From the IMG/VR virus record IMGVR_UViG_3300025727_000012, positions 1-64,000 of that record: a DNA stretch of 64,000 bases. One strand, 5' to 3'. Of this stretch, positions 21,820 to 30,105 are shown in pieces. Position 1 is the stretch's first letter, and each line of letters begins with the position of its first letter. The notes under the pieces were generated by a model. The model saw nothing but the letters and a program-made list of their open reading frames with translations, searched no databases and was not told the DNA's origin. The stretch is from a virus. The position numbers and the translations under genes are program-made.

Positions 21820-22019
21820 TCTTCAATCTCTTTCACAATTACTTCCTGGGGTATGAACTTGCGATGTTCTTTCATAAACTTACCGTGAATTACGTCCAAG
21901 TCTGTAATTCTTCCTTGGAGTTGGTGTATAATCGCCATTATGTCTACCTGGTTTTTGACTACCTGATCAGAAAAACTTTGGTACATCTCTCTCAGCTTCT
22001 TCTTTTCTGCCTTGGTCAT
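21816..22019 (-). CDS. Hypothetical coiled-coil protein
   Basis: A 67-residue protein almost entirely helical, with heptad-like spacing (KKKLREMYQSFSDQVVKNQV... IHQLQGRITDLDVIHGKF). Function unknown. Confidence 0.6.
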   Translation of the reverse strand: MTKAEKKKLREMYQSFSDQVVKNQVDIMAIIHQLQGRITDLDVIHGKFMKEHRKFIPQEVIVKEIEE

Positions 22020-22036
22020 AATATGTCGATATTCCC

Positions 22037-22462
22037 CTATCTATGCCTACGTCTTCTCTTTTCTAGAGTATACTTTGATGAATTACCTGGTCCAAACTTA
22101 TGTCGGCTATGACCTCGATGAGAATTGCGAGACCAGCGAGCGCCTGACCCTGTCCTGATCACCCATTCGTTTGTAGAAATCCAACGGTATTTGACAGGCA
22201 TTGAAACCGATCGCGTGCGATTTCTTCGGTGATGGGTTCGAGAGTATCTAGGGCCGTGTGAATACTCGCTTCCAACATAAAATGGTATCCTCCATAAATT
22301 TACATAAGACTGTGGGGCGGGGGTGACCACCAGGTTTTCAGGCAGCATATCGACAAGATATACGATCTGACTTGGCGACCTTAATAGTCCGTCCCTACGA
22401 ACACAATCATCATTGGCAAATCCAACGCCAGTCGACATAACAAACAAAACACAATACAGCAT
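22037..22462 (-). CDS. Secreted basic protein
   Basis: A 141-residue protein with a probable signal peptide (MLYCVLFVMSTGVGFAND). The mature part is strand-rich, then very rich in Arg/His/Ser (SRTHHRRNRTRSVS, KRRRRHR at the end). Function unknown; exported basic proteins may act on the envelope. Confidence 0.6.
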   Translation of the reverse strand: MLYCVLFVMSTGVGFANDDCVRRDGLLRSPSQIVYLVDMLPENLVVTPAPQSYVNLWRIPFYVGSEYSHGPRYSRTHHRRNRTRSVSMPVKYRWISTNEWVIRTGSGARWSRNSHRGHSRHKFGPGNSSKYTLEKRRRRHR

Positions 22463-22464
22463 CT

Positions 22465-22704
22465 TTACTCCTGTTCACCCCTGTAGGATTCTATTTCGTC
22501 TTTACAGAGTTCTAAGTTATACTTTTGGTAATCCAAATAATTGCGATAATACGCTTCCTTAACAGTACATACGTTGTAAACCATAGAACATTCAATCTGA
22601 TCTGACAAATTGTGGTTTCTAAAGTTAACCAGCGCGTAGAGATTGTACGCGGCAGCACCAGAGCAAAACACCAAAAAATTTAATAAAAAGCTCTTATTTT
22701 TCAT
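22465..22704 (-). CDS. Membrane-anchored small protein
   Basis: A 79-residue protein with an N-terminal TM or signal anchor (SFLLNFLVFCSGAAAYNLYA) and an acidic, Tyr/Cys-containing periplasmic helix. Three cysteines. A TTGATA element lies upstream, but its -10 is weak. Function unknown. Confidence 0.6.
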   Translation of the reverse strand: MKNKSFLLNFLVFCSGAAAYNLYALVNFRNHNLSDQIECSMVYNVCTVKEAYYRNYLDYQKYNLELCKDEIESYRGEQE

Positions 22705-22754
22705 ACCTATACCGTATCACCTTCTGTTTGTTTTATCAACATAAAATACAAGGC

Positions 22755-22910
22755 TCAGCGTGACATCTGAATTCGAAGATTGTGCCTCTTTTGTCTGACA
22801 GTCTGCCGTTCTATTTCTTCGGGACCACATAGTGCCACAACTCCAGTCAAAACAAGCACAACAAACCACAAAAAAATCAAAACGTCTCGAAAACCTTTAC
22901 TGAAGTGCAT
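22755..22910 (-). CDS. 51-residue one-TM protein
   Basis: MHFSKGFRDV, a TM helix (LIFLWFVVLVLTGVVALC) and a basic helix (IERQTVRQKRHNLRIQMSR). Overlaps the preceding micro-gene by 14 nt. Function unknown. Confidence 0.55.
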   Translation of the reverse strand: MHFSKGFRDVLIFLWFVVLVLTGVVALCGPEEIERQTVRQKRHNLRIQMSR

Positions 22911-22977
22911 AATTTCTATACCAAAACAACATCATCGAGATGCTAGTCGCTATAAGCAAGCAAAGGCGGTGAGACAT
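22897..22977 (-). CDS. 26-residue hydrophobic micro-protein (tentative)
   Basis: MSHRLCLLIATSISMMLFWY and six more residues. The ATG overlaps the upstream stop (TAATG), suggesting coupled translation. Very short, so low confidence. Confidence 0.35.
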   Translation of the reverse strand: MSHRLCLLIATSISMMLFWYRNYALQ

Positions 22978-23561
22978 TAGACTCCCTCGTAAAATGCTAT
23001 ATTGGAGTTGACCAAACTTGCCAGTCGATACTCGTATTTAGACACAATGTCCGACCTGTTCCTACTCTTTGCATCCTGAATAATCATTTTCATCTTCTTA
23101 AAAGCAAGCTCCGAATTTAAGAAATACTCTACAGAGTCCAGCACACACTTGCAACACGCGGTCACTATCGAATAATCGCTGGCTGTGAACGTTGCGCTTT
23201 GGCGTCCGTTGCAAAACTCAGCCCCAACTAGGACTTTGGCGTCTGTCCCTGCCTGCGACCTTGGTAGGTCGGCCTTAACTTCGAACGATTTCAATTGAAG
23301 AGGTTGTATCGATGAAAAGTCCCGGTAATGTGCGATAATAGATTTGAAGAAAGCATCCGCTGCGCCCATTCCGGGGGCGTCATTTATTTCTATAATCTGC
23401 GCTCCGTCAAAAAATTCATAATCTATTGTGGTCTTTTTGCCCTGAAGGTGCTCTGACACGCTTAGTTTTCTTAGCGAAAGTTCTTGATAATCTTCGCCTA
23501 GTGTATCTGTGATCATGATTTTAACAGCAGTTCGGCGGGATGCGTCCGGCGTCGTGTACAC
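22977..23561 (-). CDS. LeuA/CimA regulatory-domain-like protein
   Basis: A 194-residue protein that looks like the C-terminal regulatory (dimer) domain of 2-isopropylmalate/citramalate synthases without the catalytic TIM barrel. Matching blocks: NDAPGMGAADAFFKSIIAHY (family 'G-GPVDAL-KAI'), LQLKSFEVKAD (family 'L-DY-VRA'), GTDAKVLVGAEF (family 'GTDA-AEV-V') and DYSIVTACCKCVLDSVEYFL (family 'DIIEAS--A-ALN-L'). That domain binds leucine or isoleucine. An orphan copy could sense an amino acid or disturb the host enzyme (inference). Confidence 0.6.
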   Translation of the reverse strand: MYTTPDASRRTAVKIMITDTLGEDYQELSLRKLSVSEHLQGKKTTIDYEFFDGAQIIEINDAPGMGAADAFFKSIIAHYRDFSSIQPLQLKSFEVKADLPRSQAGTDAKVLVGAEFCNGRQSATFTASDYSIVTACCKCVLDSVEYFLNSELAFKKMKMIIQDAKSRNRSDIVSKYEYRLASLVNSNIAFYEGV

Positions 23562-23920
23562 TAGTCGATCCTTTCGAACTTAGTGGAGAGTTTAAATATC
23601 CTCGTGACTCCTTTGACTGCCCTCAGTGTTTGAACAATTCTAGATTTGGCTTCCTCGGGGGACCTGATAGTCCCTGGAAAGCTCGGAACAAACTTTATGG
23701 CGACCCCTGCGACGTACATATTTTCTCCAACCTTCCTGTTTCTGGTTGCCACAGTAACTACTGTCACTGAGGGTATCGCTCGGACCTCTGCTAATATATC
23801 ATCCAGGCCGCGACCCTCGGTTGTCTGGTATCCTAACATCAAGTAGAATCTATAGTTCGACTTTTGGCGGCTTTGGCTGGCTTCAGCCAAGTAGGATTTC
23901 CAGGTTTTACTAAGACTCAT
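23561..23920 (-). CDS. Probable virion protein (WKSYLAE start)
   Basis: A 119-residue protein. LSKTWKSYLAEAS at the N-terminus resembles the short W-x-x-[FY]-L-x-E leader of other virion proteins. The body has the ferredoxin-like pattern of a small conserved large-phage family (DILAEVRAIPSVTVVTVATR, RIVQTLRAVKGVTRI). A CTATTTA motif lies 20 bp upstream. Confidence 0.55.
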   Translation of the reverse strand: MSLSKTWKSYLAEASQSRQKSNYRFYLMLGYQTTEGRGLDDILAEVRAIPSVTVVTVATRNRKVGENMYVAGVAIKFVPSFPGTIRSPEEAKSRIVQTLRAVKGVTRIFKLSTKFERID

Positions 23921-23981
23921 AAAATTCTCCTCAATATAATAAATAGCAACTAAAGTGAGAAAGGGGACTCGAAAGTGGCTA

Positions 23982-24323
23982 TCAATACTTTAGTTGGATA
24001 AAAAGAGTTAAAACCGCCAAAAAGAGACAAGTCATAGTTTTTGTAGTAAGCATAGACTCATCCAGAAATATCCAAGTTAAAAACGGAAACACTATCAGGC
24101 CCGCAGAGGAAGCTATAAATCTGGCTGTCCAGGCTGAACCTGTCTCCGTCACTACATATCTCCAGCCGTACCAAAACAAGACAGATGTCGGGACACCTAA
24201 AACAACTGCTGAGAACAGAGCTTTATCGCTCCACCAACTAGAGATGCTCTGGGCGTTCAATTGAAACCATCCTACGATTTGCCCGAGGAAGAACAGGACT
24301 ATGCCTAAAATTAAGTAATGCAT
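23982..24323 (-). CDS. Four-TM membrane protein
   Basis: A 113-residue integral membrane protein with four hydrophobic helices (for example IVLFFLGQIVGWFQL, ALFSAVVLGVPTSVLFWYGW, FIASSAGLIVFPFLTWIFL). The size and ending (LDESMLTTKTMTCLFLAVLT) resemble half-size DMT/EmrE-like proteins common in marine phages. Substrate unknown. Confidence 0.65.
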   Translation of the reverse strand: MHYLILGIVLFFLGQIVGWFQLNAQSISSWWSDKALFSAVVLGVPTSVLFWYGWRYVVTETGSAWTARFIASSAGLIVFPFLTWIFLDESMLTTKTMTCLFLAVLTLFIQLKY

Positions 24324-24667
24324 TAGTGAAGTTCCATAGACAAGTTTAGGTTCTTAAATTTTTTAGCAGATGCTAAGCAACCTCTTAACACAATAAAGAG
24401 CGCATCTGCAAAGGGTTTCGGCACTTCGTATTCTGCATCGGCAGGTACGTCCTCGTCAAAGTCAAACAGCCTGTAGAGGGAGTCCAACATTATTGAACAC
24501 AAACCGTAAGTCTCACAGACGTTAGCGTATTGATCCCTTCTCATTTTGAAGCGGTCAAATTGTGCTTCAAAAAGTAAAATAGATTTGCAGCGAGTCATAT
24601 ATTGTTCACACAGCTCTGCCTGGCTTTGGATATCTGCTTTTGTCATAATGAAGGGTTGATCAGACAT
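24323..24667 (-). CDS. Hypothetical phage protein
   Basis: A 114-residue helical protein of unknown function with five cysteines (ELCEQYMTRCKSILLFEAQF). Overlaps both neighbours by a few bases. Confidence 0.65.
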   Translation of the reverse strand: MSDQPFIMTKADIQSQAELCEQYMTRCKSILLFEAQFDRFKMRRDQYANVCETYGLCSIMLDSLYRLFDFDEDVPADAEYEVPKPFADALFIVLRGCLASAKKFKNLNLSMELH

Positions 24668-25058
24668 TTACACCCTTGCCCCAGAATGATCGATTCTTTT
24701 TTTCGTTAGTGATGACTATCGCCGAAATTAAAGTTTTGCCGCCCTTATTGACATATTTTGCGTTGTATAACTCCAGAGTTCCATATTTTGGTTTGGGCTT
24801 TTTTTTGCTATACTTGGCTCGTGGTGGTGGAGTATTCAAGAACTCCACACACCTTCGGGCTACAGATACAGCATTCGGGTCATCTAAAAATCTATAGTCG
24901 TCGACTTCGATGTAAACTCCTACACCCCAACTCTTCGATCCAAATTCAGGTACGTCCCAAAAGCAAGAAGAAAGGTACTTTCCATACTTTTCCTTGTCGC
25001 CGCCGAGCATAATATATTCTGGCCTAAGTACGAGATCACATTTAATTTCATCTAACAT
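24660..25058 (-). CDS. Hypothetical phage protein
   Basis: A 132-residue protein: acidic N-terminal domain (FWDVPEFGSKSWGVGVYIEV) and a strongly basic loop (RAKYSKKKPKPKYG). Function unknown. Confidence 0.65.
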   Translation of the reverse strand: MLDEIKCDLVLRPEYIMLGGDKEKYGKYLSSCFWDVPEFGSKSWGVGVYIEVDDYRFLDDPNAVSVARRCVEFLNTPPPRAKYSKKKPKPKYGTLELYNAKYVNKGGKTLISAIVITNEKKNRSFWGKGVNV

Positions 25059-25314
25059 TTAATAACTCTTCCAGGTCGTCACAACCACCCACAAAATTAG
25101 CTATCCCAGACTTGTAACACAATCTTAAAATGATTGGTACAGTCTCGTATCCATAAAAATTCTTAGCTTCCTCAAGGAACCTTCTGTCCTTCTCCAAGTC
25201 AAAAAACAGACACTCAATCGAAGCCTGCTTCAGCAACTGGTGGGCTCTAGTACAGAAAGGGCAAGAGGACCGACCGTAAATTAGAAACGTGTCTTTACTA
25301 TCCAAGAAGCACAC
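25048..25314 (-). CDS. grxC: Glutaredoxin
   Basis: An 88-residue glutaredoxin. Active site CPFC at residues 18-21, the TVPI cis-proline motif and GGCDDL near the end, where the family has GG-DDL. It reduces disulfides with glutathione and in T4-like phages serves as electron donor to ribonucleotide reductase, although the RNR here is of the B12 type. Overlaps both neighbours. Confidence 0.88.
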   Translation of the reverse strand: MCFLDSKDTFLIYGRSSCPFCTRAHQLLKQASIECLFFDLEKDRRFLEEAKNFYGYETVPIILRLCYKSGIANFVGGCDDLEELLNVR

Positions 25315-25579
25315 CCCTTCTCTTTGAAGCGCCCTTGACCAGCATTTCTACCTCGGTCAATCCTCCAACAACCACGACCTCGGATACTGTGCCGCCCGCT
25401 TGTATAACTATCGTGCAGAATCTGTTGGCACCTGAAGGCAGTTCAGATTGCCCCTCACTGATGAGGTTAGCAACAACCGTGTTCTCCCTAACCGTCGTAA
25501 TGTTTCCTGTGTTAACAGATATATGCCTTAGTGTCCAGGCCCCACTTGCGTTCTTATATACCTCACTAAACTTTAACAT
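25298..25579 (-). CDS. Hypothetical phage protein
   Basis: A 93-residue strand-rich protein (LRHISVNTGNITTVRENTVV, CTIVIQAGGTVSEVVVVGG). Function unknown; probably beta-sandwich. Confidence 0.6.
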   Translation of the reverse strand: MLKFSEVYKNASGAWTLRHISVNTGNITTVRENTVVANLISEGQSELPSGANRFCTIVIQAGGTVSEVVVVGGLTEVEMLVKGASKRRGVLLG

Positions 25580-25784
25580 CGTACTTTACTCCTTCTTCAA
25601 TTGGGAACACATCCCTTTTTCTAACCAAATACTTTGCTCCGTCAAAATATGTCTCATAGAAGTTATCCATATCCTTTATGTTTATCATCACGGCCGGCGC
25701 TTCCAGCTTATTTATAACGTTCTTGCCAAACATCATAATTCCAGATGGAGCATAAAAAAGTTTACCCCTCTCTATCTTCGACAT
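25566..25784 (-). CDS. Hypothetical phage protein
   Basis: A 72-residue basic, strand-rich protein (APAVMINIKDMDNFYETYFD, KYLVRKRDVFPIEEGV), probably a small barrel. Function unknown. Confidence 0.6.
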   Translation of the reverse strand: MSKIERGKLFYAPSGIMMFGKNVINKLEAPAVMINIKDMDNFYETYFDGAKYLVRKRDVFPIEEGVKYDVKV

Positions 25785-26061
25785 TGATCCCCTCCGCTAC
25801 TGGCCTGTGAGAAATCATCGACAAATATCCGGCAGTGATAGCGTCCAAGTCTTGTAAAAAAACATCCAAGTCGAACACTTCGGCTCGCAATGTCGCTATC
25901 TGGGATAAGCCGCTCTCCAAGGACTCAAACTTGAAGCTATTTTCTAATCTGCCGAATTGCGAGTCAATTTTGTGCTTCTTTATTGAAATTTTATCAACAA
26001 GGCCCTGTATTTCGCCTGGAATACTGTCCACGTCTACGGTGTACGATATCTTCACTTTCAT
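25762..26061 (-). CDS. Hypothetical coiled-coil protein
   Basis: A 99-residue helical protein of unknown function with a coiled-coil-like middle (QFGRLENSFKFESLESGLSQ). It follows the zincin gene directly. Confidence 0.6.
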   Translation of the reverse strand: MKVKISYTVDVDSIPGEIQGLVDKISIKKHKIDSQFGRLENSFKFESLESGLSQIATLRAEVFDLDVFLQDLDAITAGYLSMISHRPVAEGINVEDREG

Positions 26062-26502
26062 CTAAAACCACTCCATATAAGATATTAAAGAACTCTGTCT
26101 GTGTTTGTTCCAAGATTCTGCTTCGATTGGGATACCTAGTCGCACAGCTAGACCTCTGGCGCGTTCCCAGGCCAACACCTCTTCCCTCAGTACGTCGGCG
26201 CGATGGTTCTTGTCTCCGCGAACACTGGAGCCTCTCTTTCTCATAAATGGAAAGTTTGTTGCAAAACTTGCGCGACTAGCCTCGTTTCTTAATTCTACGT
26301 GACCTGCTTCGTGCAAAAGCGAATGGAGTCTAGATTTCATACCTTGCCTACTGTTTATTTCAATCACTCTCGCGGAATCATAATATGCGTCACTGGCGAG
26401 ATAGTCATAAACCACCTCCACGCCATAAAGCTCCAAAAGATGTATCTCTAACCTCAAAAGGTAAGTGCTGTAGATAAAATTTTTCGTACCTTTCAAAAAC
26501 AC
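26062..26502 (-). CDS. ImmA/IrrE-like zinc metallopeptidase
   Basis: A 146-residue protein with the zincin motif LLHEAGHVEL and a downstream Glu-rich helix (VLREEVLAWERARGLAVRLG) typical of ImmA/IrrE-type peptidases. Those enzymes cut repressors or sense damage. First gene behind the promoter at 26514-26542. It could remove a host regulator early (inference). Confidence 0.7.
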   Translation of the reverse strand: MFLKGTKNFIYSTYLLRLEIHLLELYGVEVVYDYLASDAYYDSARVIEINSRQGMKSRLHSLLHEAGHVELRNEASRASFATNFPFMRKRGSSVRGDKNHRADVLREEVLAWERARGLAVRLGIPIEAESWNKHRQSSLISYMEWF

Positions 26503-26513
26503 TATACCTCTCT

Positions 26514-26542
26514 AGTATATTGTTAAGCGAGCCGACTGTCAA
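26514..26542 (-). promoter_or_regulatory. Host-like sigma-70 promoter
   Basis: TTGACA-17 bp-TATACT on the coding strand, 12 bp before the zincin gene at 26062-26502. A near-consensus match. Confidence 0.8.
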
Positions 26543-26814
26543 GGAAAGTTTTTAATTATAAAAGCACTGAGAAGACCGATCACAGAGGAAAACAGGGTCC
26601 ATATTAATTTGGAGGAAGTAGATCTCCAGGCCTCAAGTTGGCGAAGGCGGGCATAAAGGCCGTTGTCTGGGTTGTAAACAGCCTCCTTAATCTTTGCTAT
26701 GTCAGCAGCCATCAAGTCTTGCTTTTCTTTGAAAAGTTCGAGACTATTGCAGATCTTATCCATTTTAACATCTAACTTAAGCAACTGATCTATACCGCTA
26801 TGCTCTACAGACAT
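26539..26814 (-). CDS. Coiled-coil protein with C-terminal TM (XhlA/holin-like)
   Basis: A 91-residue protein: charged helical N-terminal part (KMDKICNSLELFKEKQDLMA), basic segment (LYARLRQLEAWR), then one C-terminal TM helix (LIWTLFSSVIGLLSAFII). This layout matches XhlA-type proteins that assist holins. Not adjacent to the endolysin, so the lysis role is a suggestion. Confidence 0.55.
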   Translation of the reverse strand: MSVEHSGIDQLLKLDVKMDKICNSLELFKEKQDLMAADIAKIKEAVYNPDNGLYARLRQLEAWRSTSSKLIWTLFSSVIGLLSAFIIKNFP

Positions 26815-26854
26815 GAAGAACTCCCTCCGTTATGACTTACAACATAACTAGTTC

Positions 26855-28426
26855 TTAAGTCTCTAAGACGGCGAAGTTTGTTGTGATCAAGACTCCCGCT
26901 ACTGACGCAGCGTTCTGTAATGCACATCTGGTCACCTTGGCGGGGTCAATAATTCCCGCCTCGAAAAAATCAACCAACTCTCCAGTCGCAAAGTTCATAC
27001 CAATTTTGGGATCGTTTATGCTTTCTAATCTCTCCAAAACCATAATTGGATCAAGTCCAGAGTTTTCGGACATCTTTACAATCGGAGCTAAGATTGCACT
27101 CTTGACTATGCCAACACCCATCTTTTGTTCTTCGTTGTCGGTCTCAACTTCTAACTCTCTGGCAATCGAAAATAATGTTATGCCCCCACCTGGGACTACC
27201 CCTTCAAGCTGGGCAGACCGAACTGCTTCTAGGGCATCCTCGATACGGTGTTTCTTCTCAATCATTTCGACTTCAGTGTGGGCACCTACATTGATTACAG
27301 CGATGCCTGATGCTAGGCGGGTTATTCTCTCTTGGATGCGCTGACACTCATCGATCGATTCTTCTTGCTTGATATCTTCTTTCAAATTCTCAATCCGCTC
27401 GTCCACTTTGCTAGCGGTGCCGTGACCGCCAACGATTGTGGTGTACCCAAGGCCAATCTCAATGGAGTGGGCGCTGCCGAAGTCAACAAGAGAAGGCGAC
27501 GAAAGATCGTCACCCTCGGATTTTCTGAAATATTTCGCACCTGTCGCGAGAGATAGGTCGCTCATAATATTTCGCCTAGTCTCCCCGTACCTAGGTGCCT
27601 TGATCGCAGCCACTTTCATAGAACCGCGAATCGTGTTCATTATCAAAGCGGCGAGGGCTTGTCCTTCAATTTCGTCCGCGACAATAATGAATGGCCTGCC
27701 TTCTCTAGCTGCGGTCTCAAGTGATGGTAAGATTTGCTCTACTCGCTCAAGTTTAGAATCCGTTATCAAAAAAACCGGGTCTTCATAGCTTGCAACCTTC
27801 CTTCTTTCGTCTGTCACAAAAGCGCCGGCGGCATAGCCAGAATCGAATCTAAAACCCTCAACAAGGTCCAGGGTCGTGTCAACAGACTTAGCCTCCTTGA
27901 TCGTGATCGAACCGTTCTTTCCAACCTTGTCCACAGCCTCCGAGATCAACTCCCCGATAGTACTGTCATTGTTTGCTGAAAGGGACGCAATGTGAGCAAT
28001 GTCAGCTTTACTGCTGATTGGTCTAGAGAGGTCCGCAAGTTTACCCACCACGGCTGCGACAGCTTTATCGATACCTCTTTTAAGCTCTGTGGCGTTAACC
28101 CTGTGGTCAAGCGCCTCGTCTGCAGAAAGAAATATCGCGCCAGCCAGTATGGTTGATGTGGTTGTGCCGTCCCCAGCCTCAATGTTGGTCCTTGCTGATG
28201 CCTCTTTTACGATCTGCGCAGCGACATCCATTACTGGGTCTTCCAAGTCCACGAACCTAGCGACGGTCACGCCGTCCTTGGTAATGAATGGCTTTTTACC
28301 CTTCTCCCTTATAATTACATTTCTACCCTTCGGGCCCAGGGTAGAACCGACGTTCTCTGATAGAATCTTGATGCCCTCTGATAATTTAGATCTTAACTCG
28401 CCTTCTGAACAGAAGTGTTTAGACAT
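26855..28426 (-). CDS. groEL: GroEL-type chaperonin
   Basis: A 523-residue group I chaperonin (host GroEL about 548). The ATP-binding blocks are intact: NVGSTLGPKGRNVII, DGVTVA and EAGDGTTT with the catalytic Asp86, plus VPGGG in the distal half. The C-terminal GGM tail is missing. Forms a double-ring folding chamber in the cytosol. The matching GroES-like gene is 16 kb away at 44322-44645, not adjacent as in bacteria. It has its own near-consensus promoter at 28456-28483. Confidence 0.95.
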   Translation of the reverse strand: MSKHFCSEGELRSKLSEGIKILSENVGSTLGPKGRNVIIREKGKKPFITKDGVTVARFVDLEDPVMDVAAQIVKEASARTNIEAGDGTTTSTILAGAIFLSADEALDHRVNATELKRGIDKAVAAVVGKLADLSRPISSKADIAHIASLSANNDSTIGELISEAVDKVGKNGSITIKEAKSVDTTLDLVEGFRFDSGYAAGAFVTDERRKVASYEDPVFLITDSKLERVEQILPSLETAAREGRPFIIVADEIEGQALAALIMNTIRGSMKVAAIKAPRYGETRRNIMSDLSLATGAKYFRKSEGDDLSSPSLVDFGSAHSIEIGLGYTTIVGGHGTASKVDERIENLKEDIKQEESIDECQRIQERITRLASGIAVINVGAHTEVEMIEKKHRIEDALEAVRSAQLEGVVPGGGITLFSIARELEVETDNEEQKMGVGIVKSAILAPIVKMSENSGLDPIMVLERLESINDPKIGMNFATGELVDFFEAGIIDPAKVTRCALQNAASVAGVLITTNFAVLET

Positions 28427-28455
28427 GAATACCTCGCTTTCTTTTATTCTACTAT

Positions 28456-28483
28456 AATATAATGTATCTTATCTTATTGTCAA
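28456..28483 (-). promoter_or_regulatory. Host-like sigma-70 promoter of groEL
   Basis: TTGACA-16 bp-TATATT on the coding strand, 30 bp before groEL; the -35 overlaps the last codons of 28480-29409. Confidence 0.78.
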
Positions 28484-29409
28484 GAGTCTTGTTGAATCTT
28501 TTCTGCTGCACGACTGGTGGCATCCGCCTTGTCTTTGGTTTTAGCAGCTTTTTCCTTGGTTCTATCGTCGTGGCCATAGGCCAACTGATCTGCTGAGTTT
28601 ACCAGGTCTCTAAGCTGCGTAAACAGTTGCTTGAACCTAGTATCCAGTAGTTCAAATATCTGCTTGGTGCGCGGAACAACCGAGCCCAACTCCAGTTCAT
28701 AACTCGGCGTCGAAGAAACGGACGTCAAAGGAACAGAAAATCTTTCCGATTGATTCGAAGGAGTCGGAGTTACGAACCCAGACTCCTTCCAACTTTGAGC
28801 TACTTCGAGGTTGACATCGAACTCATAAAAGCTAATTTTCTTCCCAGGATATTTTTGAGCTACGATATATTTTACATTAGGGTTTCTCAAGAGGTTCGTA
28901 TAAGACCCCACTATCTTAGACCCTGGTTTTATGAACTTGACGGAGACTCCTTGTGATCCAAATTTTATGTCAACAACGTCCTTTGAAACACCTGAGTCTA
29001 TTACTTCTCCGTCGAACAGTCTTGCTAGAAATTGCTCAAATGTGTAGCCTCTGGAAGAGGCTCTTGTTGCGCTCTCTGGGCCTAGGATGTTGTAAATTGT
29101 TCTAAGGATCTCTGCCCTTGATACAGCTTCAGTGGTTGAGGAAGGCTCCTCTAAGATGAATTGATTCATTTTCTGTACGAAGCTTCTAAGGTTCTGTATC
29201 GATCCAGGATTGATGTTCTGTACCGCCAACTCAAATCTTTTTAAACTTCTAGGTTTTAGTGCGTCAGAACTCAAAGTCATCCAGTTCGGATCAAAGACTA
29301 TCGGCTCGTAGACTATAGAGTTCTGTTCGTCGCTCTCGTTAACTTCACTAGGGTGATTCAGAGCCTCCCTTATCAAACCCGACAACATCTCAATATAATC
29401 ACTAGACAT
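28480..29409 (-). CDS. Virion-type protein with nuclease-like core
   Basis: A 309-residue protein. The middle part GYTFEQFLARLFDGEVIDSG ... DVVDIKFGSQGVSVKFI follows the pattern of Mrr/PD-(D/E)XK folds (helix, Asp-containing strand, S-x-K strand). The usual Glu before the Lys is a Ser, so activity is doubtful. The C-terminus is a charged helix rich in Lys/Asp/Ala. A CTACTTA motif lies 22 bp upstream. Function unknown. Confidence 0.55.
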   Translation of the reverse strand: MSSDYIEMLSGLIREALNHPSEVNESDEQNSIVYEPIVFDPNWMTLSSDALKPRSLKRFELAVQNINPGSIQNLRSFVQKMNQFILEEPSSTTEAVSRAEILRTIYNILGPESATRASSRGYTFEQFLARLFDGEVIDSGVSKDVVDIKFGSQGVSVKFIKPGSKIVGSYTNLLRNPNVKYIVAQKYPGKKISFYEFDVNLEVAQSWKESGFVTPTPSNQSERFSVPLTSVSSTPSYELELGSVVPRTKQIFELLDTRFKQLFTQLRDLVNSADQLAYGHDDRTKEKAAKTKDKADATSRAAEKIQQDS

Positions 29410-29439
29410 AATAAACCTCCTTATACAAAGTAAGTAGTA

Positions 29440-30105
29440 TCAAATAATCTCATCTGCAATGCCAAATTCAACTGCCTGTTCTGCTGATAAGTAAACATCC
29501 ACCTGCCGACGAATCATCTTTTTTAATCTTTTAACAGTCAAGTTTGTTTCTGCGGCAAGGCAAGAGATATACTTCTCTTGAATCCACTTAATCTCTTCGA
29601 TCTCGTTCTCCATCGTAGTCAGGGTGCCGCCAAAGCCGCCAGCTACGCCGTGGATCATGACCCTGCAGTTTGCGCCAATCTTTCGCTTACCCTTGGTTCC
29701 TGCGGCCAGTAAGAGCACACCTGCGGACATTACCTTGCCCATACCAATCGTGTTGATGTCGCAAACCTCTTTAGTCATTCTCATCGTATCGTAAACCGAA
29801 AACATATCCGTTGCCGAGCCGCCAAACGTAGAAATAACCAAAGAGACGGGCTTTGAGATTCCGATCACTTCAGAGTCTGGGTTGTCAGGGTCCTTAAGTT
29901 CGTACGTAACAGCAGTGTCCTTGAAATAAAATAAAGCCGAGACAGCCTCCGCACAAACCTTCTCAGTAATATCTGAATAAAGGTTGATCGTTCTAATCTC
30001 ATCTGCTCTGTTGCCGCCGCCGTCTATGTTGTTGACAATGACAATTTGCTTACTTAGATCTGTTTCTTTGTCTTTCTTTTTATTTTTTGCGAGTTTTTCT
30101 AGCAT
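29440..30105 (-). CDS. ClpP-like serine protease
   Basis: A 221-residue protein of the ClpP/crotonase fold. GKVMSAGVLLLAAG carries the nucleophile Ser, RVMIHGVAGG the His, and RQVDVYLSAEQAVEFGIADE the Asp-containing C-terminal block. In phages such enzymes act as prohead proteases or cytosolic ClpP. An acidic core-like protein lies nearby, fitting a head-maturation role (inference). ATG 30105 with AAGGAG 10 nt upstream is preferred over the earlier frame start. Confidence 0.78.
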   Translation of the reverse strand: MLEKLAKNKKKDKETDLSKQIVIVNNIDGGGNRADEIRTINLYSDITEKVCAEAVSALFYFKDTAVTYELKDPDNPDSEVIGISKPVSLVISTFGGSATDMFSVYDTMRMTKEVCDINTIGMGKVMSAGVLLLAAGTKGKRKIGANCRVMIHGVAGGFGGTLTTMENEIEEIKWIQEKYISCLAAETNLTVKRLKKMIRRQVDVYLSAEQAVEFGIADEII

